Source: Stutzerimonas kunmingensis (GTDB taxonomy: Bacteria; Pseudomonadota; Gammaproteobacteria; Pseudomonadales; Pseudomonadaceae). From it: a stretch of DNA of 64,000 nucleotides. The DNA lies in the NCBI RefSeq assembly GCF_002929225.1, contig NZ_PISM01000022.1:62001-126000 (forward strand). Direction: 5' to 3'. The position numbers and the translations under genes are program-made. Positions 28,996-39,540 of this stretch are shown here, piece after piece (position 1 is the first letter of the stretch; each line of letters opens with the position of its first letter). The notes below the pieces were generated by a model that was given only the letters and a program-made list of their open reading frames with translations, ran no database searches and was not told the DNA's origin.

Positions 28996-29790
28996 TCAGA
29001 CGAAACGGGCGGACACGCTGCCCAGCCCCTGGTAGCGCACGCAGATGTTGTCGCCCGGCGCCACCGCCACGGCGGCGGTGATGCCGCCGGTCATGATGAA
29101 GGTGCCAGCCGGGATATGCTCGCCGCGCTCGGCCAGCAGATTCGCCAGCATCGCCACGCTGGACAGGGGATGACCGAGCACCGCGGCACCGGCGCCGAGC
29201 TCCACCACCTCGCCGTTCTTCTCCATCACCACGCCGAGGGTGCGCAGGTCGACCTCCTCGAGGCTGGCCATGCGGCCGCCGGTGATGAAGCGCGTCGAGG
29301 AAGCGTTGTCCGCCACCACGCTGATCAGGTCGAACTTGAAGTTCTCGTAGCGTGAATCGATCACCTCGACGGTCGGGATCACGTAGTCGACCGCCGCGAT
29401 GACGTCGCCGATATGGCAGCCCGGGCCTGTCAGCGGCGCCTTGGTGACCACCGAGATTTCCGCCTCGATCTTCGGGTGGATCAGCTTCGAGCAATCCACG
29501 GTGCCGCCGTCCGGCACGCTGAAGTAGTCGGCCAGGAAGCCATAGATGGGCGTTTCCACGCCCATCTGCGCCATCTTCGCCCAGGAGGTCAGGCCCATCT
29601 TCAGGCCGACGATCCGGTTGCCGCGCGCCTCCTTGCGCCGGCGGATTTCCCACTGGATGTCGTAGGCGTCGGCGAAGGTCATCTGCGGATAGTCGTTGGT
29701 GACCTTGTGGATGTCGTGGGCCTGCAGCTCGGCGTTTTCCACGTGCTCGGCCAAGGCCAGCACCTGTTCGCGGGTCAATGTACGGTTCAT
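28996..29790 (-). CDS. dmpH: DmpH, 4-oxalocrotonate decarboxylase
   Basis: 264 residues from the ATG giving [16 protein letters not shown], which overlaps the dmpG stop (ATGA). Fumarylacetoacetase/hydratase-like fold; conserved [11 protein letters not shown] and [20 protein letters not shown] carry the Mg2+ ligands. It decarboxylates 4-oxalocrotonate to 2-hydroxypenta-2,4-dienoate. It is related to DmpE, with which it forms a complex in homologous systems. Confidence 0.92.
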   Translation of the reverse strand: MNRTLTREQVLALAEHVENAELQAHDIHKVTNDYPQMTFADAYDIQWEIRRRKEARGNRIVGLKMGLTSWAKMAQMGVETPIYGFLADYFSVPDGGTVDCSKLIHPKIEAEISVVTKAPLTGPGCHIGDVIAAVDYVIPTVEVIDSRYENFKFDLISVVADNASSTRFITGGRMASLEEVDLRTLGVVMEKNGEVVELGAGAAVLGHPLSSVAMLANLLAERGEHIPAGTFIMTGGITAAVAVAPGDNICVRYQGLGSVSARFV

Positions 29791-30824
29791 GCGTGTTGCT
29801 CCTTGCGAGTTGCCAGCAGGTCGAGCGCGACGTCGACGATCATGTCTTCCTGGCCGCCGACCATGCGGCGCCTGCCCAGTTCTACGAGGATGTCGAGCGT
29901 CTTCAGTCCATACTTCGCGGCCGCCACCTCGGCGTGGCGCAGGAAGCTGGAGTAGACCCCGGCATAACCCAGGCCGAGGGTCTCGCGATCGACCCTCACC
30001 GGACGGTCCTGCAACGGCCGGACGATATCGTCGGCGGCGTCCATCAGGGCGTACAGGTCGGTGCCGTGGTTCCAGCCCATGCGCTCGGCCGCCGCGATGA
30101 ATACTTCCAGCGGCGCGTTGCCGGCGCCGGCGCCCATGCCGGCCAGCGAGGCGTCGATGCGATCGCAGCCCTCCTCCACCGCGATGATGGAGTTGGCCAC
30201 GCCGAGACTGAGGTTGTGATGCGCATGCATGCCGGTTTGGGTTTCCGGATTCAGCGCCGCCTTGAAGGCGCGCATGCGGTCGCGGATGTCGTTCATGTTC
30301 ATCGCGCCGCCGGAATCGGCCATGTAGATGCACTGTGCGCCGTAGCTTTCCATCAGCTTGCCCTGCGCCGCCAGCTGCTCGGCAGGGATCATGTGGCTCA
30401 TCATCAGGAAGCCGACGGTGTCCATGCCCAGTTCACGGGCATACTCGATGTGCTGCCGCGAGACATCCGCCTCGGTGCAGTGGGTGGCCACGCGCACCGA
30501 GCGGGCGCCGGCGTCATAGGCGGCTTTCAGGTCATGCACGGTGCCGATGCCGGGTAGCAGCAGCACGGTGATCCGGGCGTGCTGGATCACATCGGCGGCG
30601 GCCTCGATCCACTCCAGGTCGCTGTGCGCACCGAAACCGTAGTTGAAGCTGGAACCCTGCAGGCCATCGCCGTGGGTCACCTCGATGGAGTCGACGCGGG
30701 CCTTGTCCAGCGCGCGGGCAATGTCCTGGACGTTCTGGATCGAATACTGGTGGCGGATCGCATGGCTGCCGTCGCGCAGGGTCACGTCGGAGATATAGAG
30801 TTTCTTGCCGGGGTTGAAGGTCAT
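29787..30824 (-). CDS. dmpG: DmpG, 4-hydroxy-2-oxovalerate aldolase
   Basis: 345 residues. The catalytic aspartate and histidine are in [17 protein letters not shown] (D13-D18-H21 region), and the Mn2+-binding histidines are in [15 protein letters not shown]. It splits 4-hydroxy-2-oxovalerate to pyruvate and acetaldehyde, channelled to DmpF with which it forms a complex. Adjacent to dmpF by 10 bp. Confidence 0.95.
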   Translation of the reverse strand: MTFNPGKKLYISDVTLRDGSHAIRHQYSIQNVQDIARALDKARVDSIEVTHGDGLQGSSFNYGFGAHSDLEWIEAAADVIQHARITVLLLPGIGTVHDLKAAYDAGARSVRVATHCTEADVSRQHIEYARELGMDTVGFLMMSHMIPAEQLAAQGKLMESYGAQCIYMADSGGAMNMNDIRDRMRAFKAALNPETQTGMHAHHNLSLGVANSIIAVEEGCDRIDASLAGMGAGAGNAPLEVFIAAAERMGWNHGTDLYALMDAADDIVRPLQDRPVRVDRETLGLGYAGVYSSFLRHAEVAAAKYGLKTLDILVELGRRRMVGGQEDMIVDVALDLLATRKEQHA

Positions 30825-30834
30825 GGCTCGGTCC

Positions 30835-31773
30835 TCAGGCGTTCAGCAGCGACTGCGCCATGCGTTCGGCGGTAGCCAGCGCGGCGGAGGTCATGATGTC
30901 GAGGTTGCCGGCGTAGGCCGGCAAGTAGTGGGCGGCACCTTCGACTTCGAGATAGATCGAGGTTTTCAGGCCACTGAATGTGCCGAGCCCAGGGATATGC
31001 AGCGGCGCGGATGCGGGAATCATGTCGAACTGCACCTTCTGCTTGAGGCGGTAGCCCGGCACGTAGGCCTGCACGGCGCTGGCCATCTCCTCGATGCTGG
31101 CCTCGACCTGTGCCTGGTCGACGGCATCGGACAGCACGAACACCGTGTCACGCATGATCAACGGCGGCTCGGCCGGGTTCATGATGATGATCGCCTTGCC
31201 CTTGGCGGCGCCGCCGATCACTTCGATGGCCTTGCTGGTAGTCTCGGTGAACTCGTCGATGTTGGCGCGGGTCCCGGGGCCGGCGGATTTGCTGGCGATG
31301 GAGGCGACGATCTCGGCGTAATGGACCTTGGCCACGCGCGACACCGCGGCCACCATCGGGATGGTGGCCTGGCCGCCGCAGGTCACCATGTTGACGTTGA
31401 GCTTGGCGAGGTGCTCTTCCAGATTCACCACTGGCACGCAGTAGGGGCCGATGGCCGCCGGGGTCAGGTCGATCAAGCGGATGCCGGGTTTGGCACGACG
31501 CAGCAAGGCATCGTTCCGTACGTGGGCAGAGGCGCTGGTGGCATCGAAGACGAAATCGATGTCGGCGAATTCGGGCAGGTTGATCAATCCTTCGACACCT
31601 TCGTGGGTGGTCGCCACACCCATGCGCTGGGCGCGGGCCAGGCCATCGGAGGCCGGGTCGATGCCCACCATCGCGCCCATTTCCAGATGCTCTGCGTTGC
31701 GCATCACCTTGATCATCAGATCCGTACCGATGTTGCCCGGGCCGATGATCGCTACTTTGAGTTTCTTGCTCAT
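30835..31773 (-). CDS. dmpF: DmpF, acylating acetaldehyde dehydrogenase
   Basis: 312 residues. The NAD motif GPGNIGTD is at residues 11-18 and the acylating cysteine is C132 in [13 protein letters not shown]. It turns acetaldehyde, NAD+ and CoA into acetyl-CoA, taking acetaldehyde by a tunnel from DmpG. Part of the uninterrupted dmp operon. Confidence 0.95.
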   Translation of the reverse strand: MSKKLKVAIIGPGNIGTDLMIKVMRNAEHLEMGAMVGIDPASDGLARAQRMGVATTHEGVEGLINLPEFADIDFVFDATSASAHVRNDALLRRAKPGIRLIDLTPAAIGPYCVPVVNLEEHLAKLNVNMVTCGGQATIPMVAAVSRVAKVHYAEIVASIASKSAGPGTRANIDEFTETTSKAIEVIGGAAKGKAIIIMNPAEPPLIMRDTVFVLSDAVDQAQVEASIEEMASAVQAYVPGYRLKQKVQFDMIPASAPLHIPGLGTFSGLKTSIYLEVEGAAHYLPAYAGNLDIMTSAALATAERMAQSLLNA

Positions 31774-31787
31774 CAGGCTGTCCTCGA

Positions 31788-32573
31788 TCAGATGAAGCGC
31801 ACGCTGGCGCTGCCGATGCCGCCGATCTCGACGCGCATGAAATCGCCTGCCTTGACCGGCTCCAGCGGAACCAGCGAGCCGGACAGGATCACCTCGCCGG
31901 CCTTCAGGGCGATGCCGAACCGGCCGAGGGTGTTGGCCAGCCAGGCCACGCAGTTGACCGGCGAGCCGAGCGCCGCGGCGCCGGCACCGGTCGAGAGCAG
32001 CTGGCCGTTCTTTTCCACCAGCATGCCGCAGGTGACCAGATCGACCTGGCGCGGCGACACGGCCTGGTCACCGAGCACGAACAGGCCGCAGGAGGCGTTG
32101 TCCGCCACGGTGTCCTGGATCTTGATTTTCCAGTCGCGGATGCGCGAATCGACGATCTCGAAACACGGCATCACGCACTCGGTGGCGGCCAGTACGTCGG
32201 CGTTGGTCACGCCGGGGCCGATCAGGTCCTTCTTGAGGATGAAGGCGATCTCGCCCTCGGCTTTGGGCTGCATCAGTCGCTGGCTGATCGGCACCGCTTC
32301 GCCGCTGTTGAACACCATGGCGTCGGTCAGGTAACCGAAGTCCGGCTGGTGCACGCCCAGCATGTTTTGCACCGCCTTGCTGGTCACGCCGATCTTCTTG
32401 CCGATGATCTTCTCGCCGGCCGCCAGGCGTCGTTCGAGCAGGCGCAGGGAGATATGGTAGGCGTCGTCGACGCTGATGTCGAAGCCACGCTCGGTCAGCG
32501 GGCTGATCGCCTCGCGGTTGAGCATGGCCTGGTACAGCTCGTCGCCGAGCTCGTTGATCATTATCTGGTCCAT
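31788..32573 (-). CDS. dmpE: DmpE, 2-hydroxypenta-2,4-dienoate hydratase
   Basis: 261 residues from the ATG giving [15 protein letters not shown]; the longer frame to 32711 overlaps dmpD and is rejected. [14 protein letters not shown] and [19 protein letters not shown] are typical metal-binding stretches. It hydrates 2-hydroxypenta-2,4-dienoate to 4-hydroxy-2-oxovalerate. It is homologous to DmpH. Confidence 0.93.
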   Translation of the reverse strand: MDQIMINELGDELYQAMLNREAISPLTERGFDISVDDAYHISLRLLERRLAAGEKIIGKKIGVTSKAVQNMLGVHQPDFGYLTDAMVFNSGEAVPISQRLMQPKAEGEIAFILKKDLIGPGVTNADVLAATECVMPCFEIVDSRIRDWKIKIQDTVADNASCGLFVLGDQAVSPRQVDLVTCGMLVEKNGQLLSTGAGAAALGSPVNCVAWLANTLGRFGIALKAGEVILSGSLVPLEPVKAGDFMRVEIGGIGSASVRFI

Positions 32574-32584
32574 GTCGGTCTCTC

Positions 32585-33433
32585 TCAGGAATGGCGGGCG
32601 TCGGCTTCGGCGAGGAAATCCCCGACCAGGCGCGCGAAGCGGGTGGCGTGTTCGATCTGTGTCCAGTGGCCGCACTGGCCGAACACGTGCAATTGCGCGC
32701 GAACGATCCACTCGGCCAGGGTCAGCGAAGCGGCCAGGGGGATCACCTGATCCTCGCGGCCATGGATCACCAGGGTTTCGTGGGGCAAGGCGCGGATCTG
32801 CGCCTCGCTGCTGGCCAGGCCATCGACCCAGCGCTGGCGCGGTGCGGGGAACATCTGCGCGAACGACTCCTGAAAACCGGGGCGGATGCTGGCCTGGTAA
32901 CGCAGCTCGGCCAACTCGTCGGTGACCAGGCTGCGGTCGTAGGCGAAGGTGTCCATCAGCCGGCGCATGGTGGCGAAGGACGGCTCATAGCCCCACACAT
33001 CATCCAGGCCCGGGGTGATCGGAAAGCTCACCCCGGCGCTGCCCATCAGCACCAGCCGGCGCACGCGCTCGGGGTGGCGGATGGCCAGGGCCAGGGCCAG
33101 GCCGCCGCCGAAGGAGTTACCGACCAGATCGGCCTGTTCGATGCCCAGGGCATCCAGCACGCCAAGCGCGTGTTCGACCCAGCGCTGTTGGTGGTACTGA
33201 CCATCGGCCGGGCGTTCGCTGTAGCCGAAGCCCAGCATGTCCGGGGCGATCACCCGGCGGCGCTTGGCCAGCTCGGGCATCACCAGGCGCCAGTTGGCCC
33301 AGGCGGTAACGCCGGGTCCGGAGCCGTGGATCATCATCAGCGGGAAGCCTTCGCCGCTGTCGTGCAGGTTGGTGCGATAGCCGGCGGCGAGGATTTCGCG
33401 GCCGATTTCCGGGCTGTTCTGGGGTGCGTTCAT
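32585..33433 (-). CDS. dmpD: DmpD, 2-hydroxymuconic semialdehyde hydrolase
   Basis: 282 residues of the alpha/beta-hydrolase fold. The nucleophile S107 is in LVGNSFGGGLAL; the aspartate and histidine are probably in HGREDQVIP and QCGHWTQ. The oxyanion region is MMIHGSGPGVTAWANW. It hydrolyses ring-fission semialdehydes or ketones. A GTG immediately upstream of the ATG is an alternative start. The gene begins 7 bp after the dmpC stop. Confidence 0.92.
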   Translation of the reverse strand: MNAPQNSPEIGREILAAGYRTNLHDSGEGFPLMMIHGSGPGVTAWANWRLVMPELAKRRRVIAPDMLGFGYSERPADGQYHQQRWVEHALGVLDALGIEQADLVGNSFGGGLALALAIRHPERVRRLVLMGSAGVSFPITPGLDDVWGYEPSFATMRRLMDTFAYDRSLVTDELAELRYQASIRPGFQESFAQMFPAPRQRWVDGLASSEAQIRALPHETLVIHGREDQVIPLAASLTLAEWIVRAQLHVFGQCGHWTQIEHATRFARLVGDFLAEADARHS

Positions 33434-33440
33434 CACGGCC

Positions 33441-34901
33441 TCACAACTTCACGCAGATGTTTTTCAGTTCGGTGTAGAACTCCAGCGAGTGCACACCCCC
33501 TTCCCGACCGATCCCGGATTGCTTGCTGCCGCCGAAGGCGGTACGCAGATCGCGCAGGAACCAACTGTTGACCCAGACGATGCCGGCCTCCAACTGCCCG
33601 GCGACGCGGTGCGCGCGGCTGACGTTGTCGCTCCAGAGGGTGGCGGACAGGCCATAGGGCAGGCTGTTGGCCAGAGCGACGGCTTCGGCTTCGCTGTCGA
33701 ACGGACGGATATGGCAGCACGGCCCGAAGATTTCCTCGGTGACCACCGCCGAGTCGTCGGCCAAGCCGGTCCAGATGGTCGGCTGTACCCAGGCGCCGCC
33801 CGCCAAGGCGTCCGGCATCTGCGGCACGCCGCCGCCGGTGACCACGGTGGCGCCGTCGGCGACGGCTTGCTGGTAGTAGGACAGCACCTTCTCGCGGTGC
33901 TTGAGGCTAACCAGCGGGCCGAAGTTGCTCGTCGGGTCGTCCGGCGGGCCGATCACCAGGCTCTCGGCACCGGCCTTCAGACGGGAGACAAACTCCTCGA
34001 AAATCGAGCGCTCGACATACAGCCGCTCGGTGCCGAGGCACACCTGACCGCAGTTGGCGAAGGCCGAGCGCAGAGTGCCTTCGATGGCCTTATCCATGTC
34101 GCAGTCGGCGAAGACGATGCCGGCGTTCTTGCCGCCCAGCTCTAGCGAGACCTGGCGCACGCCTTTGGCGGCGGCGCGCATGATCAACTCGCCGGTGCCG
34201 GTTTCGCCAGTGAAGGTGAAGGCATCGACATCCGCGTGCTCGGTGAGGAAGGCCCCGGCGGAATCGCCACCGAAACCATGCACCACGTTGTACACCCCGG
34301 CCGGCACGCCGGCCGCCTGCATCACCTCGCCGAGCAGCGCGGTAGTCAGCGGGGTTTCCTCCGAGGGCTTGACCACCACGGTGTTGCCGCAGGCCAGGGC
34401 CGGGCCGACCTTCCAGGTCATCAGCAGTAGCGGCAGGTTCCACGGGCTGATCACCCCGATCACCCCCTTGGGGCGGCGCACCGCGTAGTTGATCGCGCCA
34501 CTACCATCCGGCGTGGCCATCTCGAAGGCTTCGGTGGCGACGTTCTTCAGTAGGTCGGCGAAGACCTTGAAGTTGGCCGCACCGCGCGGGATGTCGATAT
34601 GGCTGGCGAGCGACTTGGGCTTGCCGGTATCCAGGCATTCCGCTTCGAGGAACTCGTCGAAACGTGCGGTGATGCCGTCGGCCACGCGGTGCAGGATCTC
34701 CGCCCGCTCGCTCACGCTCATCTTGCCCCAGGGGCCTTTCAGCGCGGCGCGTGCGGCCTGCACCGCTGCGTCGACTTCGGCGCGACCAGCTTCGTGAACA
34801 CGGGCAATCACCTGGCCATTAGCGGGGTTGACGTCCTCGAAGGTGCGGCCGCTAGCCGAGCCGACGAAGGCGCCGTTAATGAAGTGCTTGATCTCTTTCA
34901 T
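33441..34901 (-). CDS. dmpC: DmpC, 2-hydroxymuconic semialdehyde dehydrogenase
   Basis: 486 residues of the aldehyde dehydrogenase fold. General-base E254 is in LELGGKNAG and the catalytic C288 in FANCGQVCLGTE. It oxidises the ring-cleavage semialdehyde with NAD+ to 4-oxalocrotonate and so feeds the DmpI/DmpH branch. All catalytic residues are present. Confidence 0.95.
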   Translation of the reverse strand: MKEIKHFINGAFVGSASGRTFEDVNPANGQVIARVHEAGRAEVDAAVQAARAALKGPWGKMSVSERAEILHRVADGITARFDEFLEAECLDTGKPKSLASHIDIPRGAANFKVFADLLKNVATEAFEMATPDGSGAINYAVRRPKGVIGVISPWNLPLLLMTWKVGPALACGNTVVVKPSEETPLTTALLGEVMQAAGVPAGVYNVVHGFGGDSAGAFLTEHADVDAFTFTGETGTGELIMRAAAKGVRQVSLELGGKNAGIVFADCDMDKAIEGTLRSAFANCGQVCLGTERLYVERSIFEEFVSRLKAGAESLVIGPPDDPTSNFGPLVSLKHREKVLSYYQQAVADGATVVTGGGVPQMPDALAGGAWVQPTIWTGLADDSAVVTEEIFGPCCHIRPFDSEAEAVALANSLPYGLSATLWSDNVSRAHRVAGQLEAGIVWVNSWFLRDLRTAFGGSKQSGIGREGGVHSLEFYTELKNICVKL

Positions 34902-34935
34902 CTGCGCAATCTCTGCAAAAAGGCGAGCCGGGCTT

Positions 34936-35859
34936 TCAGGTCAGCACGGTCATGAAGCGTTCGTTGAGCACACGGTCGTGGTAGAAGATCGCCTTGCCCA
35001 GATCCTTGGCCAGCCAGGTCACCGGGCGATGGTCCTGGTAGTTGTAATCACCACCACAGAACACCTCGTTGCGGTTGCCCGAGGGGTCGAAGAAGTAGAT
35101 GGTCTTGCCGTGAGTCAGGCCGTGGCGGGTCGGGCCTATGTCGATGGAGGTATCGGTCATGGAGATCAGGTCGGCTGCGCGCAGCACGTCCTCCCAGGTT
35201 TCCAGGAAGAACGACACATGGTGGAACTTGCCCTTCTCCGGGCAATGGATGAAGGCCACGTCGTGCGCCTTGGTCGACAGGCTGAGGAACTGCGCGACGC
35301 GGGTGCCGTCGTCGTCGATCACCTGCTCGGCCAGGTAGAAACCGAGCACTTCGGTGAACAAGGCATAGGTGGCTTGCAACTCGTCGCCGTACAGCAGGCA
35401 ATGGTCGAAGCGCACCGCACGCATGCCTTTGAGGTTGCGCGGCCAGGCCTCCGGGTTGACCTCGGCCAAGCCCCATTTGCCGGTGTACTCCTTGTCCGCA
35501 TAGAGCTCGAAGAAGTGCCCGGAAGGCGCCTGGAAGCGCACCCGCCGACCGCAGTCCTTGAGCTCGCCGGCGGCGATCAGCTCGACCAGGCAGCCGTAGC
35601 GGATCAGGTCGTCGGTGAGGCTGCTCAGGGTGGCGTCGTCGAGCACCTTGAAGGCCATGAAATCCATGCCCGGCTCGGCGGCCTCGCGTAGCACCACGGA
35701 GAACTTGTCCACCTCGGTCCAGGCCTTCAGGTAGATACGTCCCTGCTCGTCGCGATCCGTCTCGATCAGGCCGAGCAGGTCGCGGTAATGCGTTAGCGCA
35801 GACTCCAGATTCAACACGCGAAGCTGGACGTGTCCAGGGCGCATAACTCCTTTTTTCAT
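34936..35859 (-). CDS. dmpB: DmpB, catechol 2,3-dioxygenase
   Basis: 307 residues, an extradiol ring-cleaving dioxygenase of the vicinal-oxygen-chelate fold. The iron ligands H153 (VRFDHCLL), H214 (KFHHVSFF) and E265 (GNRNEVF) are all present, with the usual H199, H246 and Y255 nearby. It opens catechol to the yellow 2-hydroxymuconic semialdehyde. The ferredoxin gene dmpQ immediately upstream is thought to reactivate it. Confidence 0.96.
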   Translation of the reverse strand: MKKGVMRPGHVQLRVLNLESALTHYRDLLGLIETDRDEQGRIYLKAWTEVDKFSVVLREAAEPGMDFMAFKVLDDATLSSLTDDLIRYGCLVELIAAGELKDCGRRVRFQAPSGHFFELYADKEYTGKWGLAEVNPEAWPRNLKGMRAVRFDHCLLYGDELQATYALFTEVLGFYLAEQVIDDDGTRVAQFLSLSTKAHDVAFIHCPEKGKFHHVSFFLETWEDVLRAADLISMTDTSIDIGPTRHGLTHGKTIYFFDPSGNRNEVFCGGDYNYQDHRPVTWLAKDLGKAIFYHDRVLNERFMTVLT

Positions 35860-35886
35860 GACGACACCTCTTAATGTTTCTTGTTG

Positions 35887-36192
35887 TCAGGGATTGCTTC
35901 GCACTTGGCGAAGGCATTCGATGTACAGGTCAGCGCGTGGATACAGTTGGCAGGCCAAGGCCAGGCCCTGCTTCGCGGCCTCCGGTGGAACCTGACTGCA
36001 GCTCATCCTGCCGCACTGGTAGTCGCCGCTGAGCACGCGCACCTTGCACAACCCACAGCCACCACCACGGCAACCGACCGGCACGCAACGCTTGCCCTGC
36101 TCCTCCATGGCCCGCAGGACCGACTGATCCGGGCGGCAGACAAAAGACTGGCCGCTGTTGGTTTCGTGCACCTGAAACGGGGGGCTGCTCAT
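35887..36192 (-). CDS. dmpQ: DmpQ, plant-type 2Fe-2S ferredoxin
   Basis: 101 residues. Cysteines C41, C46, C49 and C81 have the plant-type ferredoxin spacing (C-x4-C-x2-C, then one later). By homology with XylT it reduces oxidised iron in catechol 2,3-dioxygenase. It lies between dmpP and dmpB with short gaps. Confidence 0.92.
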   Translation of the reverse strand: MSSPPFQVHETNSGQSFVCRPDQSVLRAMEEQGKRCVPVGCRGGGCGLCKVRVLSGDYQCGRMSCSQVPPEAAKQGLALACQLYPRADLYIECLRQVRSNP

Positions 36193-36200
36193 GATGCACC

Positions 36201-37262
36201 TCAGATGCGCTTGAACAAGGCCGAACGGGTGCTGTCCTCAGCCCCATCGGCGGCGGTGAAGAAGCGCTCCATGAAGATGTCCCGCTCGAACAGCCGACCC
36301 TGCATCAGGGTGGTGATGGCCGCGTCGATCATCGGCGGCGGACCGCAGAGATAGGCCTTGTGGCCACTGAAACGACCGTCGAAGTGGGCCTTGGCGGCGT
36401 CGTGGACAAAGCCTTTGAAGCCCTGCCACTCCGGGTCGTCGTGGGCCTGGTTGAGTGCCGGCACGTAGCTGAAGTTGGAGTGGCGCGCGGCCAGTTCCTC
36501 AAACAGCTCGCGGTTGTAAAGCTCGGCGCGATTGCGCGCGCCCTGGAACAGGGTGATCCGCCGCGTGTCGCCCTGCGCCAGCAGGTCGAGGATCATCGAC
36601 TGCGGGCTGGACAGGCCAGAGCCGCCGGCGATGAAGATCAGGTCGCCGGCCTGCGAGCCACGGACGAAGAACTGCCCGTAGGGGCCGGACAGCTCGACCG
36701 CATCGCCGACCTTCAGTTGCCGATGGATGAAGCCGGTGGCCGCGCCGCCCTCGACCAGGCGGATATGCAACTCCACCTCGTCGGCCTGGCTCGGCGGGTT
36801 GGCCAGGGAGAAGGCGCGTGATCCTTCAACGCCCGGCAGGGTCAGGTTGATGTATTGCCCGGCCTGGAAGGTCATCGGCCGATCGAGCTTGATGTGCACA
36901 CCCTTGATGGTCGGCGACAGGTCGACCAGGGCGCTGACCACCCCGCGGTAGTCCTCGACTTGATGGCCGGCGAAATCCGGATCGACGTCGATATCCGCCT
37001 CTATCACCATATCGCTCATGGGCATGGCGCAGCAGGCCAGGACCTTGCCCTCGTCACGCTCCATGTCCATCAGGGCAAAGGGTGAGGCGGCGCCGTGGTC
37101 GGCCTCGCCTTCGACTACCTGCACCTTGCAGGTGGCGCAGGTACCATGGCCGCAGGCGAATGGCAGCCAGACGCCCTGGCGCAAGGCCGCTTGCAGGATG
37201 GTCTGGCCCTCCTCGACCTCGATGATTTCACCGGTAGGCTCGATGGTGACGTTGTAAGTCAT
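36201..37262 (-). CDS. dmpP: DmpP, phenol hydroxylase reductase
   Basis: 353 residues. An N-terminal 2Fe-2S ferredoxin domain carries C37, C42, C45 and C77 (FACGHGTCATCK), then a flavin domain with RAFSLAN and a pyridine-nucleotide domain with IAGGSGLSSPQSM. It passes electrons from NADH to the phenol hydroxylase oxygenase DmpLNO. Confidence 0.95.
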   Translation of the reverse strand: MTYNVTIEPTGEIIEVEEGQTILQAALRQGVWLPFACGHGTCATCKVQVVEGEADHGAASPFALMDMERDEGKVLACCAMPMSDMVIEADIDVDPDFAGHQVEDYRGVVSALVDLSPTIKGVHIKLDRPMTFQAGQYINLTLPGVEGSRAFSLANPPSQADEVELHIRLVEGGAATGFIHRQLKVGDAVELSGPYGQFFVRGSQAGDLIFIAGGSGLSSPQSMILDLLAQGDTRRITLFQGARNRAELYNRELFEELAARHSNFSYVPALNQAHDDPEWQGFKGFVHDAAKAHFDGRFSGHKAYLCGPPPMIDAAITTLMQGRLFERDIFMERFFTAADGAEDSTRSALFKRI

Positions 37263-37272
37263 GACACACCTC

Positions 37273-37632
37273 TCAGCTGCAGGAACCCTGGATGCCGTTC
37301 AGGCCCGGGGTGTTCAGACGCAGCATGCTTTTGTGGTCGATGCCGTTGGCTTCCAGGCTGGCGGCGTAGTCCGGGGTGAACGGCTGGTCGTTCAGCTGCC
37401 AGAGCGCCTGGCTGAAATCGATCTTCGCGCTGTCCGGATGGGCGTGGATCGCGGGCTTGAGCACCTGCTCGAGGAACTCGGCAAAGGGCATGCCGGGGGC
37501 TACCAAGAACGCGAGCGCGGAGCAGTACATCAGGTGCTCTTCCCAGTAGAGGTAGAGCAGTTGCATGCCGTTGAAGTTGGCCTGCACATCCCGTGGCGTG
37601 GCGGTGTATTCGCCGATTGAGTTGACAGTCAT
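37273..37632 (-). CDS. dmpO: DmpO, phenol hydroxylase small oxygenase subunit
   Basis: 119 residues, the normal length of the gamma subunit of multicomponent phenol hydroxylases. MTVNSIGEYTATPRDVQANF and QLLYLYWEEHLMYC match the family. It forms the (DmpL-DmpN-DmpO)2 oxygenase. Confidence 0.92.
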   Translation of the reverse strand: MTVNSIGEYTATPRDVQANFNGMQLLYLYWEEHLMYCSALAFLVAPGMPFAEFLEQVLKPAIHAHPDSAKIDFSQALWQLNDQPFTPDYAASLEANGIDHKSMLRLNTPGLNGIQGSCS

Positions 37633-37699
37633 GATCGAAACCTCTTGTTCTTGGAATGGCTCAGGGGCGGTGCTTCACCCCTGAGCGGCTGGCGCTGCC

Positions 37700-39253
37700 T
37701 CAGGCGGCGCCCAGGCTCTTGTCCGCCGGGGCGGCAGTTGGTGGGGTCTGACCTTTCAGGGCCAGCCAGCGCTGGTGCTCGGGCGAGCCCAGGTACTCCA
37801 AATTGTCCACGCCGCTTTTGATGTGGTAGTACTTCTGCACCACCGTTTCGACATCCCCGCCTTCGCAGTTGCCCTGGTAGATCTGGTGCACCGGCAGCCA
37901 GGCCTGGATGTACTTCACCGGCTCGTTCTTGAAGATGTCGCAGCAGCCATCCGAGCAGAATTGATAGCGCTCCCCCTCGTGCACCAGGCTGCGCAGGCTG
38001 AGCTTGGTCGGATCGTCCGGCTCGGTGAAAATCACCGGTAACTGGCACACCTGGCAGAGGTGCGGCAGGGTGTCGTTGTAGAAGCGCTCACCCTTGGCCT
38101 GCTGCTCACGCCAGAACTCGAAGCGCGGGCGGTAGTATTTGTCGAAGGTGTCCGGGTATTTCTCCGACAGCCAGTTTAGTTCCTCGTCGCCGGGTATCCA
38201 GGTATGGAAGCTGGTGGCCTTGCTGTATTGATATAAGGCCCCCCACACCTGGTGGGTGATGTGCTCCTTGCCGATGGTGGTCTGCTCGACGTATTTCGGC
38301 GGCCGGATGCCATAGCGCTCCAGATCCTTGAACAGCGCGCCACCGGCCTGCTCGAAGTAGACCCCCCAGGCCTCAGACCAGGACATCACTTTGTTCGGCA
38401 GCATGTAGTCCATCATCATGCCGATCAGGGTCAGCAGGCGGTAACCGCGCCAGAACCACTTATCGATCCAGCGCTGGATGATGGGCACGTTGTCTTCATG
38501 CTGTTCGAGCATGAACTTGATCACTTCCAGACCCAGGGTCATGTGCCGCGCCTCGTCCGACTGCGCGGAGAAACCGAAGGTGACCGTGGCCATATCGCCG
38601 TTGTAGGCGGCACCGGACATGAAGGGTACGAACAACAGGTTGGTCAGCACGTACTCGAAGGAGAACGAGACGGCGGTGAGGAACTCGAACGGACCGGCGG
38701 TCCGCGCATCGTCCATATAGGACTTGGGTACCGAGAGGTACCAGACCCGGTCGTACATGTGGGCGAAGTCATGCAAACCATCGAAGTGCTTGTTGTAATG
38801 GCTCATGGCGTGGACTTGCGTCTGCACATGGCGCAGCTCGTCGATCGCCTGCATCTGACAGGCGACCCGCGCACCGGCGCCACTGAACTGCCGGCCAACC
38901 CGCGAGAAGCCCTGGAAGGCCTGGTATTCCAGCGGTGAAACGGCGGTGAGGAACAGCTTCAGGGCGTTGACGTAGCGCGCATCGGAAATGTTCTGATGAC
39001 CATTGTTCTGGGCAAAGGCGTCGAAGATCGCGTAGAGCTTCTTCTCTTTCTCCGCCTGGTATTTCCAGTAGGTGTCCATGGTCAGGCGGAAGGGGTCTTC
39101 CCACTTGTCCCAGTCGGTGATCTTGATGCCCTCGAAGTGCTCCAGCGGGAACACGTCTTCTTTCTTCTGGTAGGTCGTTTCCCAGGCCAGATCGCGGGTC
39201 AGGTAGCGGTATTTGTCTTTCAGGTTGAGGCGTTTCTTGTTGTGGGTAGCCAT
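37700..39253 (-). CDS. dmpN: DmpN, phenol hydroxylase catalytic subunit
   Basis: 517 residues from MATHNKKRLNLKDKYRY; a frame to 39277 is rejected. The di-iron ligands of bacterial multicomponent monooxygenases are visible: E109, E139 and H142 (IDELRH), E200, E234 and H237 (SDEARH). A C-terminal zinc-type cluster of cysteines (CQVC, CSDGCC) is also typical of phenol hydroxylases. It hydroxylates phenol to catechol with O2. Confidence 0.96.
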   Translation of the reverse strand: MATHNKKRLNLKDKYRYLTRDLAWETTYQKKEDVFPLEHFEGIKITDWDKWEDPFRLTMDTYWKYQAEKEKKLYAIFDAFAQNNGHQNISDARYVNALKLFLTAVSPLEYQAFQGFSRVGRQFSGAGARVACQMQAIDELRHVQTQVHAMSHYNKHFDGLHDFAHMYDRVWYLSVPKSYMDDARTAGPFEFLTAVSFSFEYVLTNLLFVPFMSGAAYNGDMATVTFGFSAQSDEARHMTLGLEVIKFMLEQHEDNVPIIQRWIDKWFWRGYRLLTLIGMMMDYMLPNKVMSWSEAWGVYFEQAGGALFKDLERYGIRPPKYVEQTTIGKEHITHQVWGALYQYSKATSFHTWIPGDEELNWLSEKYPDTFDKYYRPRFEFWREQQAKGERFYNDTLPHLCQVCQLPVIFTEPDDPTKLSLRSLVHEGERYQFCSDGCCDIFKNEPVKYIQAWLPVHQIYQGNCEGGDVETVVQKYYHIKSGVDNLEYLGSPEHQRWLALKGQTPPTAAPADKSLGAA

Positions 39254-39264
39254 GAGCTTGTCTC

Positions 39265-39537
39265 CTAGTTCTTCCACTCGAGGACGAAGCGGTCATCGTC
39301 CTCGTCGACGTTGCCGCCGATGGTGATTACGTCCACCAGCATTTCCTGGACGTCCCAGGCGCGGCCGAGGTTCTCTTCCACGGTTTCCCTGCGGATCTCC
39401 AGGCGCTTCTCGGCCTCGATACGGATCATCGCCGGGTGGTGCTGGACGACGGCGTGGGGGTTGTCCTGGATGATCGCTTCCACCACGTAACGCGCGTTGT
39501 CGTTATCCTGGAAGGCGATGTAGACGAGTGATGACAT
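39265..39537 (-). CDS. dmpM: DmpM, phenol hydroxylase regulatory protein
   Basis: 90 residues. SSLVYIAFQDNDNARYVVEA, QHHPAMIRIEAEKRLEIRRE match the cofactor-free coupling protein of phenol and methane monooxygenases, which binds the oxygenase and stimulates it. It sits 11 bp before dmpN and 3 bp after dmpL. Confidence 0.94.
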   Translation of the reverse strand: MSSLVYIAFQDNDNARYVVEAIIQDNPHAVVQHHPAMIRIEAEKRLEIRRETVEENLGRAWDVQEMLVDVITIGGNVDEDDDRFVLEWKN

Positions 39538-39540
39538 GCT